23,123 bases of DNA from SZUA-229 sp964531165 (GTDB lineage: Bacteria > Pseudomonadota > Gammaproteobacteria > SZUA-229). Of the stretch, positions 14,086-23,113 are shown one piece after another. Every line of letters starts with the position of its first letter. The stretch's first letter is position 1. The DNA is taken from contig CAZHEA010000053.1 of assembly GCA_964531165.1 (NCBI GenBank), positions 1 to 23,123 on the forward strand, written 5' to 3'. A program made the position numbers and the translations under genes. The notes beneath the pieces are model-generated. The model searched no databases and was not told the origin of the DNA. It was given only the letters and a program-made list of their open reading frames with translations.

Positions 14086-15630
14086 ATGACAGATTCAGAC
14101 AATATTTCTTTTGGTCAGCAAGCATTAACCGTCCATGACATTGTTGCCATTTCTAATGGCTCAAAGAAAGTACAGTTATCCAATAATGACCACTTCACCC
14201 GAAAAATAATAAAGGGTGCACAGTTTCTCGATGATTTATTAGAAGAGGAAGGCGTCATTTATGGTGTGACAACCGGTTACGGTGACTCCTGCACAACCAA
14301 TATTCCAGCCAATCAGATTGAAGAGTTACCCATTAATCTGACCCGTTTTCACGGCTGCGGCATGGGCCGACACTTCACCCATGATATCTCTCTGGCCACG
14401 CTGGCAACCCGACTGGCATCACTCAGCCAGGGTTACTCCGGTGTACGTCTGGAATTACTGCAACAAATTGTCGATTTTATTAATCACGATATTGCCCCGC
14501 TCATTCCGGAAGAAGGCTCAGTTGGCGCCAGCGGCGATTTAACGCCCCTGTCTTATGTTGCTGCCACCCTCATTGGTGAACGCGAAGTACTATATAAAGA
14601 TCAGATAAAACCTTCGATTGAGGTTCTCCATCAGCTCAATCTCGACCCCATTAAGCTACGCCCGAAAGAGGGTCTGGCGATTATGAATGGCACAGCGGTG
14701 ATGACTGCCATTGCCTGCACCGCCTGGAGCCGTGCCGAATATTTAACCCGCCTTGTCACCCGCCTGACCTCAATGGCATCCATTGCACTGCAGGGTAACA
14801 GCAATCATTTCGATGAAATTTTATTCAGCGTAAAGCCACATAAAGGCCAGATAAAAATTGCCGAATGGGTGCGCCACGATTTAAACCACTATAAACACCC
14901 GCGTAATTCCAGCCGTTTGCAGGATCGTTACTCCATCCGTTGTGCGCCGCATGTTATCGGCGTACTGAAAGACTCTCTACCCTGGATGCAGGAATTTATA
15001 GAAAATGAATTGAACAGCGCCAATGATAATCCTATTATTGATGGCGAAGGCGAGCATGTTTTGCACGGCGGACATTTTTATGGCGGACACATTGCCTTTG
15101 TCATGGACTCAATGAAAAACTGTGTAGCCAACCTGGCGGACTTAATGGATCGTCAGATGGCGCTGTTAATGGACACAAAATTCAACCACGGACTCCCCCC
15201 CAATCTTTCCGGTTCACCCGCAGAACGCAGCAGTATTAACCACGGTTTTAAAGCCGTGCAAATTGGTGTTTCCGCCTGGACCGCCGAAGCCCTTAAGCTC
15301 ACCATGCCCGCCAGTGTGTTTTCGCGATCCACTGAATGCCACAATCAGGACAAGGTTAGCATGGGAACCATTGCCGCCCGTGACTGTTTACGTATTTTAG
15401 AACTTACCGAGCAGGTCGCCGCAGCCGAATTATTATCGGTATGCCAGGCATTAGAAATTCGTTTACGTAATAATGAAATCGATGAAGCCACTCTCAACAA
15501 AGATTTACTCAGCTTCAAAAATCAAATTTTTGAAAGCTTTAACTTCCTTGATGAAGATCGGCCACTGGAATCTAACCTACGCGATATGGCGCAGGCAATA
15601 CGCAATCAAACATGGAAGCTATACGAGTAA
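14086..15630 (+). CDS. MIO-type aromatic amino acid ammonia-lyase (HAL/PAL/TAL family)
   Basis: The 514-residue protein is an aromatic amino acid ammonia-lyase. The Ala-Ser-Gly triad that forms the MIO prosthetic group is in GSVGASGDLTPLSY (148-150), the catalytic tyrosine is in VIYGVTTGYG (Tyr59), and NSANDNP and the conserved QDRYSIR segment are present. The selectivity pair is Phe88-His89 in TRFHGCG. Histidine lyases typically have Ser-His, tyrosine lyases His-Leu and phenylalanine lyases Phe-Leu there, so the substrate is open. No histidine-degradation gene is nearby; the enzyme lies inside the pigment operon, so a role in making an aryl starter (4-coumarate or cinnamate) or a related acid is more likely than histidine catabolism. 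It starts 21 bases after the acyltransferase, and the thioesterase ATG follows five bases after its stop. Confidence 0.9.
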   Translation: MTDSDNISFGQQALTVHDIVAISNGSKKVQLSNNDHFTRKIIKGAQFLDDLLEEEGVIYGVTTGYGDSCTTNIPANQIEELPINLTRFHGCGMGRHFTHDISLATLATRLASLSQGYSGVRLELLQQIVDFINHDIAPLIPEEGSVGASGDLTPLSYVAATLIGEREVLYKDQIKPSIEVLHQLNLDPIKLRPKEGLAIMNGTAVMTAIACTAWSRAEYLTRLVTRLTSMASIALQGNSNHFDEILFSVKPHKGQIKIAEWVRHDLNHYKHPRNSSRLQDRYSIRCAPHVIGVLKDSLPWMQEFIENELNSANDNPIIDGEGEHVLHGGHFYGGHIAFVMDSMKNCVANLADLMDRQMALLMDTKFNHGLPPNLSGSPAERSSINHGFKAVQIGVSAWTAEALKLTMPASVFSRSTECHNQDKVSMGTIAARDCLRILELTEQVAAAELLSVCQALEIRLRNNEIDEATLNKDLLSFKNQIFESFNFLDEDRPLESNLRDMAQAIRNQTWKLYE

Positions 15631-15634
15631 AATC

Positions 15635-16075
15635 ATGGTCGAAGCAGAACTTATTATCAAGGTACCATTTCATGACATTGACCCACTGGAAATTGTCTGG
15701 CACGGAAACTACATTAAATATTTCGAAATGGCTCGTGGCGAACTGCTAGACCTGATTAATTATAACTACGAGCAAATGCGCGACTCAGGTTTTATGTGGC
15801 CCATTATCGAAGTCAAACTGCGTTATATAAAACCCGCCGCCTACGGACAGAAAATAAAGGTGCATGCAAAACTAACTGAACATGAATATCGAATGAAAAT
15901 CGACTACGTTATTTACGATGTAGAGTCGGGGGACCGCCTAACCAAAGGCCATACCATTCAGGTTGCAATAGACATGGAAAAAGAACAACTGTGTCTGGCA
16001 TCTCCTGACGTTTTTCTAAAAAAATTACCGGCAGCAGCCCCCTCTGTTATAGCCAGTAAAAAACAGCCCGGTTAA
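15635..16075 (+). CDS. apeK: 4HBT-family hotdog thioesterase
   Basis: The 146-residue protein is a single hotdog-fold acyl thioesterase of the 4-hydroxybenzoyl-CoA thioesterase family. The signature FHDIDPLEIVWHGNYIKYFE has the expected catalytic Asp16 followed by the WHGNY strand. It would release acyl or aryl groups from ACP or CoA, in APE systems perhaps freeing or proofreading chains. The ATG at 15635, five bases after the ammonia-lyase stop, gives the standard length and start; a longer frame from 15473 lies wholly inside the ammonia-lyase gene and is rejected. No strong Shine-Dalgarno is visible, so translation is likely coupled to the gene before. The C-terminal 20 residues (AAAPSVIASKK) look like a flexible tail. 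Confidence 0.9.
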   Translation: MVEAELIIKVPFHDIDPLEIVWHGNYIKYFEMARGELLDLINYNYEQMRDSGFMWPIIEVKLRYIKPAAYGQKIKVHAKLTEHEYRMKIDYVIYDVESGDRLTKGHTIQVAIDMEKEQLCLASPDVFLKKLPAAAPSVIASKKQPG

Positions 16076-16076
16076 A

Positions 16077-16697
16077 ATGAAAAGCCTTTTTTTTATTTCA
16101 ATTTTGTTTCTCAGTTTTTTCTGTTATGCCGAAAGCAGCAATACGGTTAACCTATCTGAACCTGATTCAGAACTAAATACTATTCTAAAAAAGCTGCAGA
16201 AAAATAGCGTGCTGCGTAGCCAGTTCAAACAGTCTCGCCATTTAAAAATACTCAGCAGACCGATAATTTCCGAAGGCCAACTTAACTATTTTTCCGGCAC
16301 AGGCATCATCTGGGACATAAGAAAACCCATACAGTCGAAAATCATTATCAGCCAGAACAAAATAACGGAAATAGATGCTAATCACAAAATAACCCGCCGC
16401 CCCAACCCCGGCGGAATTTACACACTGCTGGATGCCTTGTTTAATGGTAACAGCCAAATTCTCAAACAAAACTTTGATATTAAACATGATCTCTCAACAG
16501 AAAACTGGCGCCTTGAACTAACGCCAAAGTCTTCTCCGCTTAATAAAGCCTTTAAAACTATCGAGATTCAGGGCCAGCAACAAATTAAGCGCATCACATT
16601 AAATGACATAAATTCAGACTCAACAGTCATTACACTCAGCTCAACCAATACAGAACAGATGATGACAACTAAGGAAGCGTCTTATTTTGCTCTCTAA
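16077..16697 (+). CDS. apeL: LolA-like periplasmic carrier of the APE cluster
   Basis: The 206-residue protein has a Sec signal peptide (about 1-18, cut near CYAES) and then a LolA-like fold: LNTILKKLQKNSVLRSQFKQSRHL resembles the LolA N-terminal helix and first strand, followed by an LSRPIISEGQLNYF strand, the GIIWDIRKP strand pair and a GGIYTLLDALFNGN helix. Dedicated LolA-like proteins are typical of APE clusters and probably carry the lipid-linked pigment, or a partner lipoprotein, across the periplasm to the outer membrane. It is distinct from housekeeping LolA, which sits with ftsK in most gammaproteobacteria. It begins one base after the apeK stop and overlaps the exporter gene by 11 bases. 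Confidence 0.87.
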   Translation: MKSLFFISILFLSFFCYAESSNTVNLSEPDSELNTILKKLQKNSVLRSQFKQSRHLKILSRPIISEGQLNYFSGTGIIWDIRKPIQSKIIISQNKITEIDANHKITRRPNPGGIYTLLDALFNGNSQILKQNFDIKHDLSTENWRLELTPKSSPLNKAFKTIEIQGQQQIKRITLNDINSDSTVITLSSTNTEQMMTTKEASYFAL

Positions 16698-19044
16698 ATC
16701 AGGCACAAAGTTGATGCTATGGCTCTTAAGTATGCTGGTAGTCACTATATACTTAAGCAGCCAATTTTTTAGCGGCATTAAACTGGAAAACAATATCATC
16801 AAGTTACTGCCTGCATCGGACCAACAACCGTCCGTACAACAGGCCATTAACACGATAAGCCAAAATGTCGGACAGAAAATCATTTTTCTGATTGCGAATA
16901 AAGATAAGTACAGCGCATTAAGCTCAGCAAAATCATTTCATCAATCACTGCTTAACGCCAAACTGTTTACTCATATAACATACACTATTAATAGCGACAG
17001 TCTAAAAGACACTTATCAATTATATTCACCCTATAAAAATATGCTGTTAAGTAAACAGCATCGGCAGCTGCTATCCAAAAATCAGTATGAGGCATTCAGT
17101 CAGCAGGCACTTCATAAAATCTACAATCCAACGACCCCTCTGAGCAGCGCACAACTTGAGAGTGATCCTTTTTTTAACCTGATTGATTTTTTACAACAAC
17201 AAAACACCCTTACCAACAATCTCACACTGGATAACGATCAGTTAATTACACAATACAATAATCAATATTATGTTTTTATTTCTGCTGATATAGACGACAA
17301 CATATACTCCCTTAATGTACAAAATAAATTTGAGTCTTTTTATCAGCACGCTCAACAGCATGTTGCCGATTTAAACACTGATACTAAGATACTTTCAATG
17401 GGCGCAATACATTATGCCATTGAAGGCAGCACATCTGCCAAACATGAAATCAGCACCATCGGCATGGGATCTTTAGCCGGTATTATTATCCTTATTTTAT
17501 TTGTTTTTCGCTCCCTGACACCGTTACTGCTCAGTATTATTTCAATTTCATCCGGCATTATTGTTGGGTTAAGCTGTAGCTTATATTTTTTTGGTGAGGT
17601 TCACCTTTTCACCCTGGTATTTGGAGCCAGTTTAATCGGCGTATCGATTGACTATGCTTTCCACTATTTTTCAGAACGTCTCAGCGGGGCAGATAACGAT
17701 TCAACCATCAGGCATATTTTGCCCGGTATTAGCATGGGAATGTTCAGCAGTGTATTAGCTTATCTGGCCTTATCTATTTCAGATTTCCCCGGCTTACAAC
17801 AGATATCCCTGTTTTCCATGAGCGGATTAATTGCGGCCTATGGCTGCGTTGTACTTTTTTACCCGGCTATTAATTTTAAAAATAATTCATCCGCATCTGC
17901 ACTGATTATTTCTATGAACAGGCCCATCATCAGATGGTGGCACAGCGTTAACATCATGAAGCTTAAATTCTTTATGGTTTTTAGCCTGCTTAGCTTAGGC
18001 AGCATTGTCTATTTAAATCTGCAGTTTGATGATGATATTCGCAATTTGCGCAACCAGTCCAGCCATGTCGCAAATGAAGAAGCCATGGTTAAAAACATCA
18101 TTCAGGTAAATGGTGAAAATCAGTTTTACCTTATTCAGGCCGAATCACCTGAACACGTATTACAAAAAGAAGAAGCCCTGTTTAAGTCACTGGATAAACT
18201 TGTTTCAGAAGATGCACTCAAGGCTTATCAGGCCACTGCACTTTTTTCACCCTCAAAACAACGCCAGCTAGACAATTTCAGTTTACTGAAAAAAGCCATC
18301 CACTCTGACAATTCGTCACTGAACAATTATTTACAGTCCATTGGCTACCCGGAAAAAAACATACAGTCTTATGCCGCACAGTTTGAAAACCAGCCGACTG
18401 AAACACTGAGTGTTTCTGCATGGCTATCCAACGAAACATCTTCTTCGATGTTTTTTCACTGGCTTGGAAAATCAACAACCGACAACAATTATCTCAGCAT
18501 TGTGAGCTTATATGGCATACAGAACATTAACGCTCTACAGTCAGCTTCACTTCCCGAAGGCGTAAAATTTATTGACTATGTCGAAGACATTTCCAGCATA
18601 TTAAAACAATATCGTGAACAGGCAAGCTATCTGATTATTTTTGCCTACCTGATGATATTCGCTATGTTATGCGTCAGATACGGCGGATACAAGGCGATCT
18701 TTGTTTTCACGCCGCCATTACTTGCGGCTTTAAGCGCGCTGAGCATTGCCCTCAGCATCGGAATAAAGATAAACTACTTTAACTCACTCGCGGTAATATT
18801 AATTCTGGGTATTGGGATCGATTATTCACTGTTTTATGCCGAACAGAAAAACCGCGCAGAATTTACTATGCTGGCGGTTTTACTTTCAGCTATCACGACT
18901 ATTTTAGCGTTTGGATTACTAGCACTAAGCAAAACACCGGCCCTGCATAGCTTCGGGGTCATCGTTTTAAGCGGCATTAGCGTTGCATTTCTACTCTCGC
19001 CAATGGCCGGCCTGAATATAAAAAAACAACCGATTAAACTTTAA
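16687..19044 (+). CDS. apeM: MMPL/RND-type exporter of the APE cluster
   Basis: The 785-residue membrane protein has the two-fold layout of MMPL/RND exporters: one transmembrane helix (about 10-28), a large periplasmic loop (about 30-255), a bundle of five helices (about 259-395), then the same pattern again (helix near 423-440, loop, second bundle from about 640). Each bundle carries a GxxxDY proton-relay motif, GVSIDYAFHY (Asp322) and GIGIDYSLFY (Asp712). It would use proton-motive force to move the pigment or its lipid conjugate from the inner membrane to the periplasmic carrier. The start taken is a TTG overlapping apeL, supported by AAGGAAG nine bases upstream (16671-16677); an ATG at 16714 would remove nine residues. 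Length and pairing with a LolA-like protein match APE exporters. Confidence 0.9.
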   Translation: MLSKSGTKLMLWLLSMLVVTIYLSSQFFSGIKLENNIIKLLPASDQQPSVQQAINTISQNVGQKIIFLIANKDKYSALSSAKSFHQSLLNAKLFTHITYTINSDSLKDTYQLYSPYKNMLLSKQHRQLLSKNQYEAFSQQALHKIYNPTTPLSSAQLESDPFFNLIDFLQQQNTLTNNLTLDNDQLITQYNNQYYVFISADIDDNIYSLNVQNKFESFYQHAQQHVADLNTDTKILSMGAIHYAIEGSTSAKHEISTIGMGSLAGIIILILFVFRSLTPLLLSIISISSGIIVGLSCSLYFFGEVHLFTLVFGASLIGVSIDYAFHYFSERLSGADNDSTIRHILPGISMGMFSSVLAYLALSISDFPGLQQISLFSMSGLIAAYGCVVLFYPAINFKNNSSASALIISMNRPIIRWWHSVNIMKLKFFMVFSLLSLGSIVYLNLQFDDDIRNLRNQSSHVANEEAMVKNIIQVNGENQFYLIQAESPEHVLQKEEALFKSLDKLVSEDALKAYQATALFSPSKQRQLDNFSLLKKAIHSDNSSLNNYLQSIGYPEKNIQSYAAQFENQPTETLSVSAWLSNETSSSMFFHWLGKSTTDNNYLSIVSLYGIQNINALQSASLPEGVKFIDYVEDISSILKQYREQASYLIIFAYLMIFAMLCVRYGGYKAIFVFTPPLLAALSALSIALSIGIKINYFNSLAVILILGIGIDYSLFYAEQKNRAEFTMLAVLLSAITTILAFGLLALSKTPALHSFGVIVLSGISVAFLLSPMAGLNIKKQPIKL

Positions 19045-19054
19045 GGAAACAAAG

Positions 19055-20125
19055 ATGATTAAATATGATGCTGAAGACACAACACCAGCACTCGAAGCCA
19101 AATTTATTGCCCAGCAAATTGCCTATGGTCCGGTTGTATTTCAGGCGGCACTGGCTCTGCGTGATTTTGGCATTCTCGAAGCCTTAAGAAAAAATGAAAA
19201 AACCGGCTTAACACCGGATGAAGTTTCAGAAATCTGTAACGTGTCTACCTATGGCTGTAAAGTTTTACTGGAGTCCGGCTTAAGCGCACAAATTACGCGT
19301 CTGGTAGATGATAAATATTTTATTACTAAAGTCGGTATGTTTTTACAGAAAGATAAACTCACCAACGTTAATATGAATTTTGTTGAAGATTTTTGTTACG
19401 AAGGCTTCACTAAACTAAAAGATTCTATAACCGAAGGTCGCCCGGTTGGTCTTGATACCATGGGTGACTGGCCAACGGTGTATGAAGCACTCACCAGCCT
19501 GAACGAACGCCAGCAAAAAAGCTGGTTTGATTTTGATCATTACTATTCGGATATTGCCTTCCCGACTATTTTACCCATTGTCTTCAGCAAACAGCCTAAA
19601 ACCATTATGGACATAGGTGCGAATACCGGCAAGTTCACCATAAAATGCCTTACACATGATGATTCAGTAAAAATCAATATGGTGGATTTACCCCAGCAAC
19701 TGGAGCTGGCAAAACAGAACCTAGCCGACGAAGGTTTATCGGATCGTGCGCAGGCACATGGCATGAATGTGCTGGATGAAAAAAACACCTTTCCTGAAGG
19801 TGCAGATGTAATCTGGATGAGTCAGTTTTTAGACTGTTTTTCCCAGCCACAAATCGTCAGTATATTAAAACGCGCCCGCGATGTTATGTCTGAAAACAGC
19901 ACACTCTATATTCTTGAGTTACTCTGGGACAGACAAAAATATGCAGCATCGGCTTTTTGTTTACATAACACCTCACTTTACTTTACCTGCTTCGCCAATG
20001 GCGACAGCCAGATGTATAAGTTCAGCGATCTGGAAAGTTGCATTTTAGAAGCCGGTCTTGAGATCGTTTCCATGAAAGACGATATTGGTATCTCACATAC
20101 ACTGCTTGAGTGTAAACGCGCTTAA
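19055..20125 (+). CDS. SAM-dependent methyltransferase (O-methyltransferase-like fold)
   Basis: The 356-residue protein has an N-terminal winged-helix dimerisation domain (about 1-100), as in plant-type and polyketide O-methyltransferases, followed by a Rossmann methyltransferase domain. The SAM-binding loop is IMDIGANTGKF (Asp186 to Gly192 as the core), the acidic end of strand 2 is VDLPQQ (Asp211), and ADVIWMSQFLDCFSQ lies in the post-strand-4 region. It probably methylates the aryl head group on carbon or oxygen; methylated hydroxyphenyl heads are known among aryl polyenes, but the exact target cannot be read. A good AAGGA site lies seven bases ahead of the ATG. It sits between the exporter and the DUF3261 gene. 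Confidence 0.87.
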   Translation: MIKYDAEDTTPALEAKFIAQQIAYGPVVFQAALALRDFGILEALRKNEKTGLTPDEVSEICNVSTYGCKVLLESGLSAQITRLVDDKYFITKVGMFLQKDKLTNVNMNFVEDFCYEGFTKLKDSITEGRPVGLDTMGDWPTVYEALTSLNERQQKSWFDFDHYYSDIAFPTILPIVFSKQPKTIMDIGANTGKFTIKCLTHDDSVKINMVDLPQQLELAKQNLADEGLSDRAQAHGMNVLDEKNTFPEGADVIWMSQFLDCFSQPQIVSILKRARDVMSENSTLYILELLWDRQKYAASAFCLHNTSLYFTCFANGDSQMYKFSDLESCILEAGLEIVSMKDDIGISHTLLECKRA

Positions 20126-20128
20126 GTC

Positions 20129-20725
20129 ATGAAAAAATTTTTTATTCACCTGCTGGTTTTTCTATCACTGTTAATAACTTTCAGTTGTTCAGTGCAACCG
20201 GTTAAAACATCGAACACTAATGTCGATGTTTTAATTAATGAAAACTTACACTTTTCATTATTACCTGCATTTGCAATTAAAAAACCATTGAGTTTAACGC
20301 AGACCGTAAATATTCAGTATGCCAGTAAACAATATGATTTTATAACGCGTATGGAAGTTGCGAACCACTCTTTTAAATTAGTCGGGCTGACCAGCACCGG
20401 CATAAAACTGTTTAGTATTGAGTCAACAGATGCGACCTATCGTTTTGAAAGTTCTCCTTTTATAGGTGAAGATTTAAATCTGGCGTATTTGCTGGCCGAT
20501 CTGCAATTAGCTTACTGGCCAGCTGATCAGTTAAACCGGCAACTGCAAAAAAATCATGCCCGCATTAATATTCAAAACCAGCAGCGCTTAGTGCTTCACA
20601 ATAATAATTCTATTATTAGTATTCAATTTAGTAATAATCAACACTGGAATAAAAATATTGTATTCAAACATTTACAACGTAACTACAGCGTAACCATTAA
20701 CACACTTGAGATGGAATATTTATGA
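20129..20725 (+). CDS. apeN: DUF3261 lipoprotein of the APE cluster
   Basis: The 198-residue protein begins with a lysine-initiated hydrophobic signal ending TFSC, so Cys20 is the likely lipidation site, though Phe at -2 makes the lipobox imperfect. The mature part matches DUF3261 as known from APE clusters, with LAYLLADLQLAYWPADQLN as its most typical block and many Asn/Gln-rich beta strands. Its task is unproven; being an envelope lipoprotein beside a LolA-like carrier and an exporter, it may receive or insert the pigment at the outer membrane. It starts three bases after the methyltransferase stop, and its stop overlaps the ketosynthase start as ATGA. Confidence 0.85.
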   Translation: MKKFFIHLLVFLSLLITFSCSVQPVKTSNTNVDVLINENLHFSLLPAFAIKKPLSLTQTVNIQYASKQYDFITRMEVANHSFKLVGLTSTGIKLFSIESTDATYRFESSPFIGEDLNLAYLLADLQLAYWPADQLNRQLQKNHARINIQNQQRLVLHNNNSIISIQFSNNQHWNKNIVFKHLQRNYSVTINTLEMEYL

Positions 20726-21930
20726 TCACCACCCCATCTGAAATGCATTTATCTGCCATGGGTATAGTCTGCCCCCTGGGCGAAAATAAAGAAGACGTAC
20801 TGAAAAACCTGTTAGCAGGATCACAGGCAGGCATGGTTAATTCATCTGATTTATTATTAGGTGCCGATGTCACCGTCGGACAGGTCGGGGCAACGCTACC
20901 AGAAATACCCAGTGAATTCAGTCTTTATGATTGCCGTAATAATCAGTTACTGCTGGCGGCACTTGCACAGATTAAATCACAGGTAGATAGCTTAATTGAA
21001 CGGTACGGGCATCAACGCATTGCCATTGTTTTAGGCTCCAGCACCTCCGGTATTTTAGAAGGTGAAGCGGCGTTAAAAGAATTTTTATCGGTTAATGAGT
21101 TTCCCGCTGAGTACCATTACAAAAAACAGGAAATGGGTAGCCCGGCTGAATTTTTAAGTGCCTATCTGGGCTTGAAAAATATTGCCATTACCATTTCAAC
21201 CGCCTGCTCATCCAGCGGCAAAGCCTTTGCAAGCGCCCGTAATTATATTCAGGCCGGCATCTGCGATGCCGCCATTGTAGGGGGTGTCGACAGTTTATGC
21301 CGTCTGACGCTTAATGGCTTCACCTCACTTGAGTCGGTTTCAAAAACCATCTGTAATCCCTTTAGTCAGAACCGCGATGGCATTTCAATCGGTGAAGGTG
21401 CCGCGTTATTTATTCTGCAAAAACAGAGTTCAGAAGTCGGCAACGTATCCGCCATAGCGTTACTCGGGGTCGGTGAGTCCTCTGATGCGCACCATATGTC
21501 TGCGCCTCACCCTGATGGTTTAGGCGCAGTTGATGCAATGCAGGCCGCATTAGTTGAGGCACAGCTACAGGCCAATGATATTGACTATATTAATTTACAC
21601 GGCACCGCCACGCCTAAAAATGATGCCATGGAAAGCCGTGCGATGTTGACGGTTTTTGGTGCTAATAAGCGTTGCAGCAGCACTAAACCACTGACCGGCC
21701 ATACACTGGGTGCGGCTGGTGCAATCGAGCTGGCACTGTGCTGGCTGGTACTCTGCGACAACAACATTGATCATCAGTTACCCCCCCATATCTGGGACGG
21801 GGAACAGGATATTCACATGCAGCCTCTGAATCTGGTAGAATCTGGCTGCACTGAAATAGCGCACCGGATAATGAGTAATTCATTTGCTTTTGGTGGCAGT
21901 AATGTGAGTTTAATTTTAGGAAAATCATGA
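20722..21930 (+). CDS. apeO: Beta-ketoacyl-ACP synthase (condensing subunit)
   Basis: The 402-residue protein is a full-length FabF-like ketosynthase with an intact Cys-His-His triad: Cys162 in STACSSSGKAF, His293 in LHGTATPKND and His327 in KPLTGHTLGAAG. It carries out decarboxylative condensation of malonyl-ACP with the growing aryl polyene chain. In characterised APE systems ApeO works as a heterodimer with the inactive subunit ApeC, encoded here as the first gene of the operon. The gene is joined to its neighbours by four-base ATGA overlaps at both ends, pointing to coupled translation of apeN, apeO and apeP. Housekeeping FabF is unlikely because the order apeN-O-P-Q is intact. Confidence 0.93.
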   Translation: MITTPSEMHLSAMGIVCPLGENKEDVLKNLLAGSQAGMVNSSDLLLGADVTVGQVGATLPEIPSEFSLYDCRNNQLLLAALAQIKSQVDSLIERYGHQRIAIVLGSSTSGILEGEAALKEFLSVNEFPAEYHYKKQEMGSPAEFLSAYLGLKNIAITISTACSSSGKAFASARNYIQAGICDAAIVGGVDSLCRLTLNGFTSLESVSKTICNPFSQNRDGISIGEGAALFILQKQSSEVGNVSAIALLGVGESSDAHHMSAPHPDGLGAVDAMQAALVEAQLQANDIDYINLHGTATPKNDAMESRAMLTVFGANKRCSSTKPLTGHTLGAAGAIELALCWLVLCDNNIDHQLPPHIWDGEQDIHMQPLNLVESGCTEIAHRIMSNSFAFGGSNVSLILGKS

Positions 21931-22367
21931 GTTCTCTGGCAGCCTTCGACCCCAGCTTATATCCTATGAGCAAAATACTCATTCATAAGGACACCATGTT
22001 ACTTATTGATGAAGTCGTGGATTTTGCCAAAAATAGCCTGACCACGAAGCTAACCATTACAGCTGAATCTGAATTTTTAAATGCCGATAACCAGATACCA
22101 GCCTGGGTCGGCATTGAATATATGGCACAAACTATTGCCGCCTGGGCCGGTGTCACTCATATGATTAAAAAAGATGAAATCAAAAAAGGCTACCTGCTTG
22201 GCTCGCGCAAATACATCTCGCATGTCAGTCATTTTACACTGGGCAGTGAATTAACTATTTCCGTAGAAAAAGTTTACGAAGGAAATGATCTGGGCGTGTT
22301 TGACTGCACAATTTCCAGTGACAAATTGCTGGCTGAAGCCAGTTTAAATGTTTACCAACCTCAATAA
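21927..22367 (+). CDS. apeP: 3-hydroxyacyl-ACP dehydratase of the APE cluster
   Basis: The 146-residue hotdog-fold dehydratase resembles FabA/FabZ-type enzymes. His20 in ILIHKDTMLLIDEV and Glu64 in AWVGIEYMAQT occupy the expected catalytic positions. It removes water from 3-hydroxyacyl-ACP intermediates to make each trans double bond of the polyene. APE systems use two dehydratases, ApeI and ApeP; in this cluster the ApeI-like partner is the C-terminal domain of the fused ligase. The ATG overlaps the apeO stop by four bases, and a second in-frame ATG 13 codons in (MSKILIH) is possible but would lack that coupling. Confidence 0.92.
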   Translation: MSSLAAFDPSLYPMSKILIHKDTMLLIDEVVDFAKNSLTTKLTITAESEFLNADNQIPAWVGIEYMAQTIAAWAGVTHMIKKDEIKKGYLLGSRKYISHVSHFTLGSELTISVEKVYEGNDLGVFDCTISSDKLLAEASLNVYQPQ

Positions 22368-22387
22368 AAATAAACGTTAGGTATTTT

Positions 22388-23113
22388 ATGTCTCGCACAA
22401 TTCTGGTTACTGGCTCCAGCCGGGGTATAGGTAAAGCCATTGCGTTAACTCTGGCAGAAAACGGTTTTGATATTGTTGTGCATTGCCGCCGTAAAATTGA
22501 AGACGCACAATCCGTACAACAACAAATCGAAGCACTTGGTCAGCACGCCCGCATTTTACAGTTTGATGTATCCGATCAGGTTGAATCAGCAAAACAGTTA
22601 CTGGACGATATCGATAAAAACGGCGCTTATTATGGCGTGGTCTGTAATGCGGGTATCTCCCATGACAATGCCTTCCCCGCCCTTAGTCCGGATGACTGGA
22701 CCCGTGTGGTACACACCAATTTAGACAGTTTTTATAATGTACTCAATCCGGTGATTATGCCCATGGTTAAAGCCCGCAAAGGCGGACGCATCGTTACTAT
22801 GTCATCGGTATCCGGTATTATGGGAAATCGCGGGCAGGTAAATTATAGTGCTGCCAAGGCGGGCTTAATTGGTGCCACAAAAGCACTGGCAATTGAAATG
22901 GCAAAACGAAAAATCACAGTTAATTGCGTGGCACCCGGCCTTATCGAAACCGATATGACCGAAGATGCGCCGATTGAAGAAGCCATGAAAGTGATTCCCA
23001 TGCGGCGCGTAGGTACAACAGAGGAAGTGGCCGGACTGGTCAATTATTTATGTTCTGATATCGCCGGTTATATTACCCGTCAGGTGATCTCAATTAATGG
23101 TGGAATTTGTTAA
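22388..23113 (+). CDS. apeQ: FabG-like 3-ketoacyl-ACP reductase
   Basis: The 241-residue protein is a short-chain dehydrogenase of the FabG type. The cofactor loop is TGSSRGIG (8-15), NAG follows at 87-89, and the catalytic residues are Asn111, Ser140, Tyr153 and Lys157 in the SSVSG and YSAAK motifs; VAPGLIETDM and the ending SINGG are typical. It reduces the 3-ketoacyl-ACP formed by ApeO/ApeC, using NADPH, before dehydration. It starts 20 bases after apeP with a modest TTAGGT site, the largest kind of gap in this operon. It is placed in the pigment pathway rather than primary fatty acid synthesis because no fabD or acpP gene accompanies it. Confidence 0.93.
   Translation: MSRTILVTGSSRGIGKAIALTLAENGFDIVVHCRRKIEDAQSVQQQIEALGQHARILQFDVSDQVESAKQLLDDIDKNGAYYGVVCNAGISHDNAFPALSPDDWTRVVHTNLDSFYNVLNPVIMPMVKARKGGRIVTMSSVSGIMGNRGQVNYSAAKAGLIGATKALAIEMAKRKITVNCVAPGLIETDMTEDAPIEEAMKVIPMRRVGTTEEVAGLVNYLCSDIAGYITRQVISINGGIC

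Noticed and set aside
14086..15630. Histidine ammonia-lyase for histidine catabolism (hutH)
   Set aside because: No hutU, hutI or hutG is nearby, the Ser-His selectivity pair is absent, and the gene is embedded in the pigment operon.
15473..15634. Longer N-terminus for the thioesterase
   Set aside because: The extra 54 codons lie inside the ammonia-lyase gene and are unlike the family; the ATG at 15635 gives a standard 4HBT length.
22388..23113. Housekeeping fabG
   Set aside because: No fabD, acpP or fabF set is adjacent, and the gene order apeO-P-Q fits the pigment pathway.
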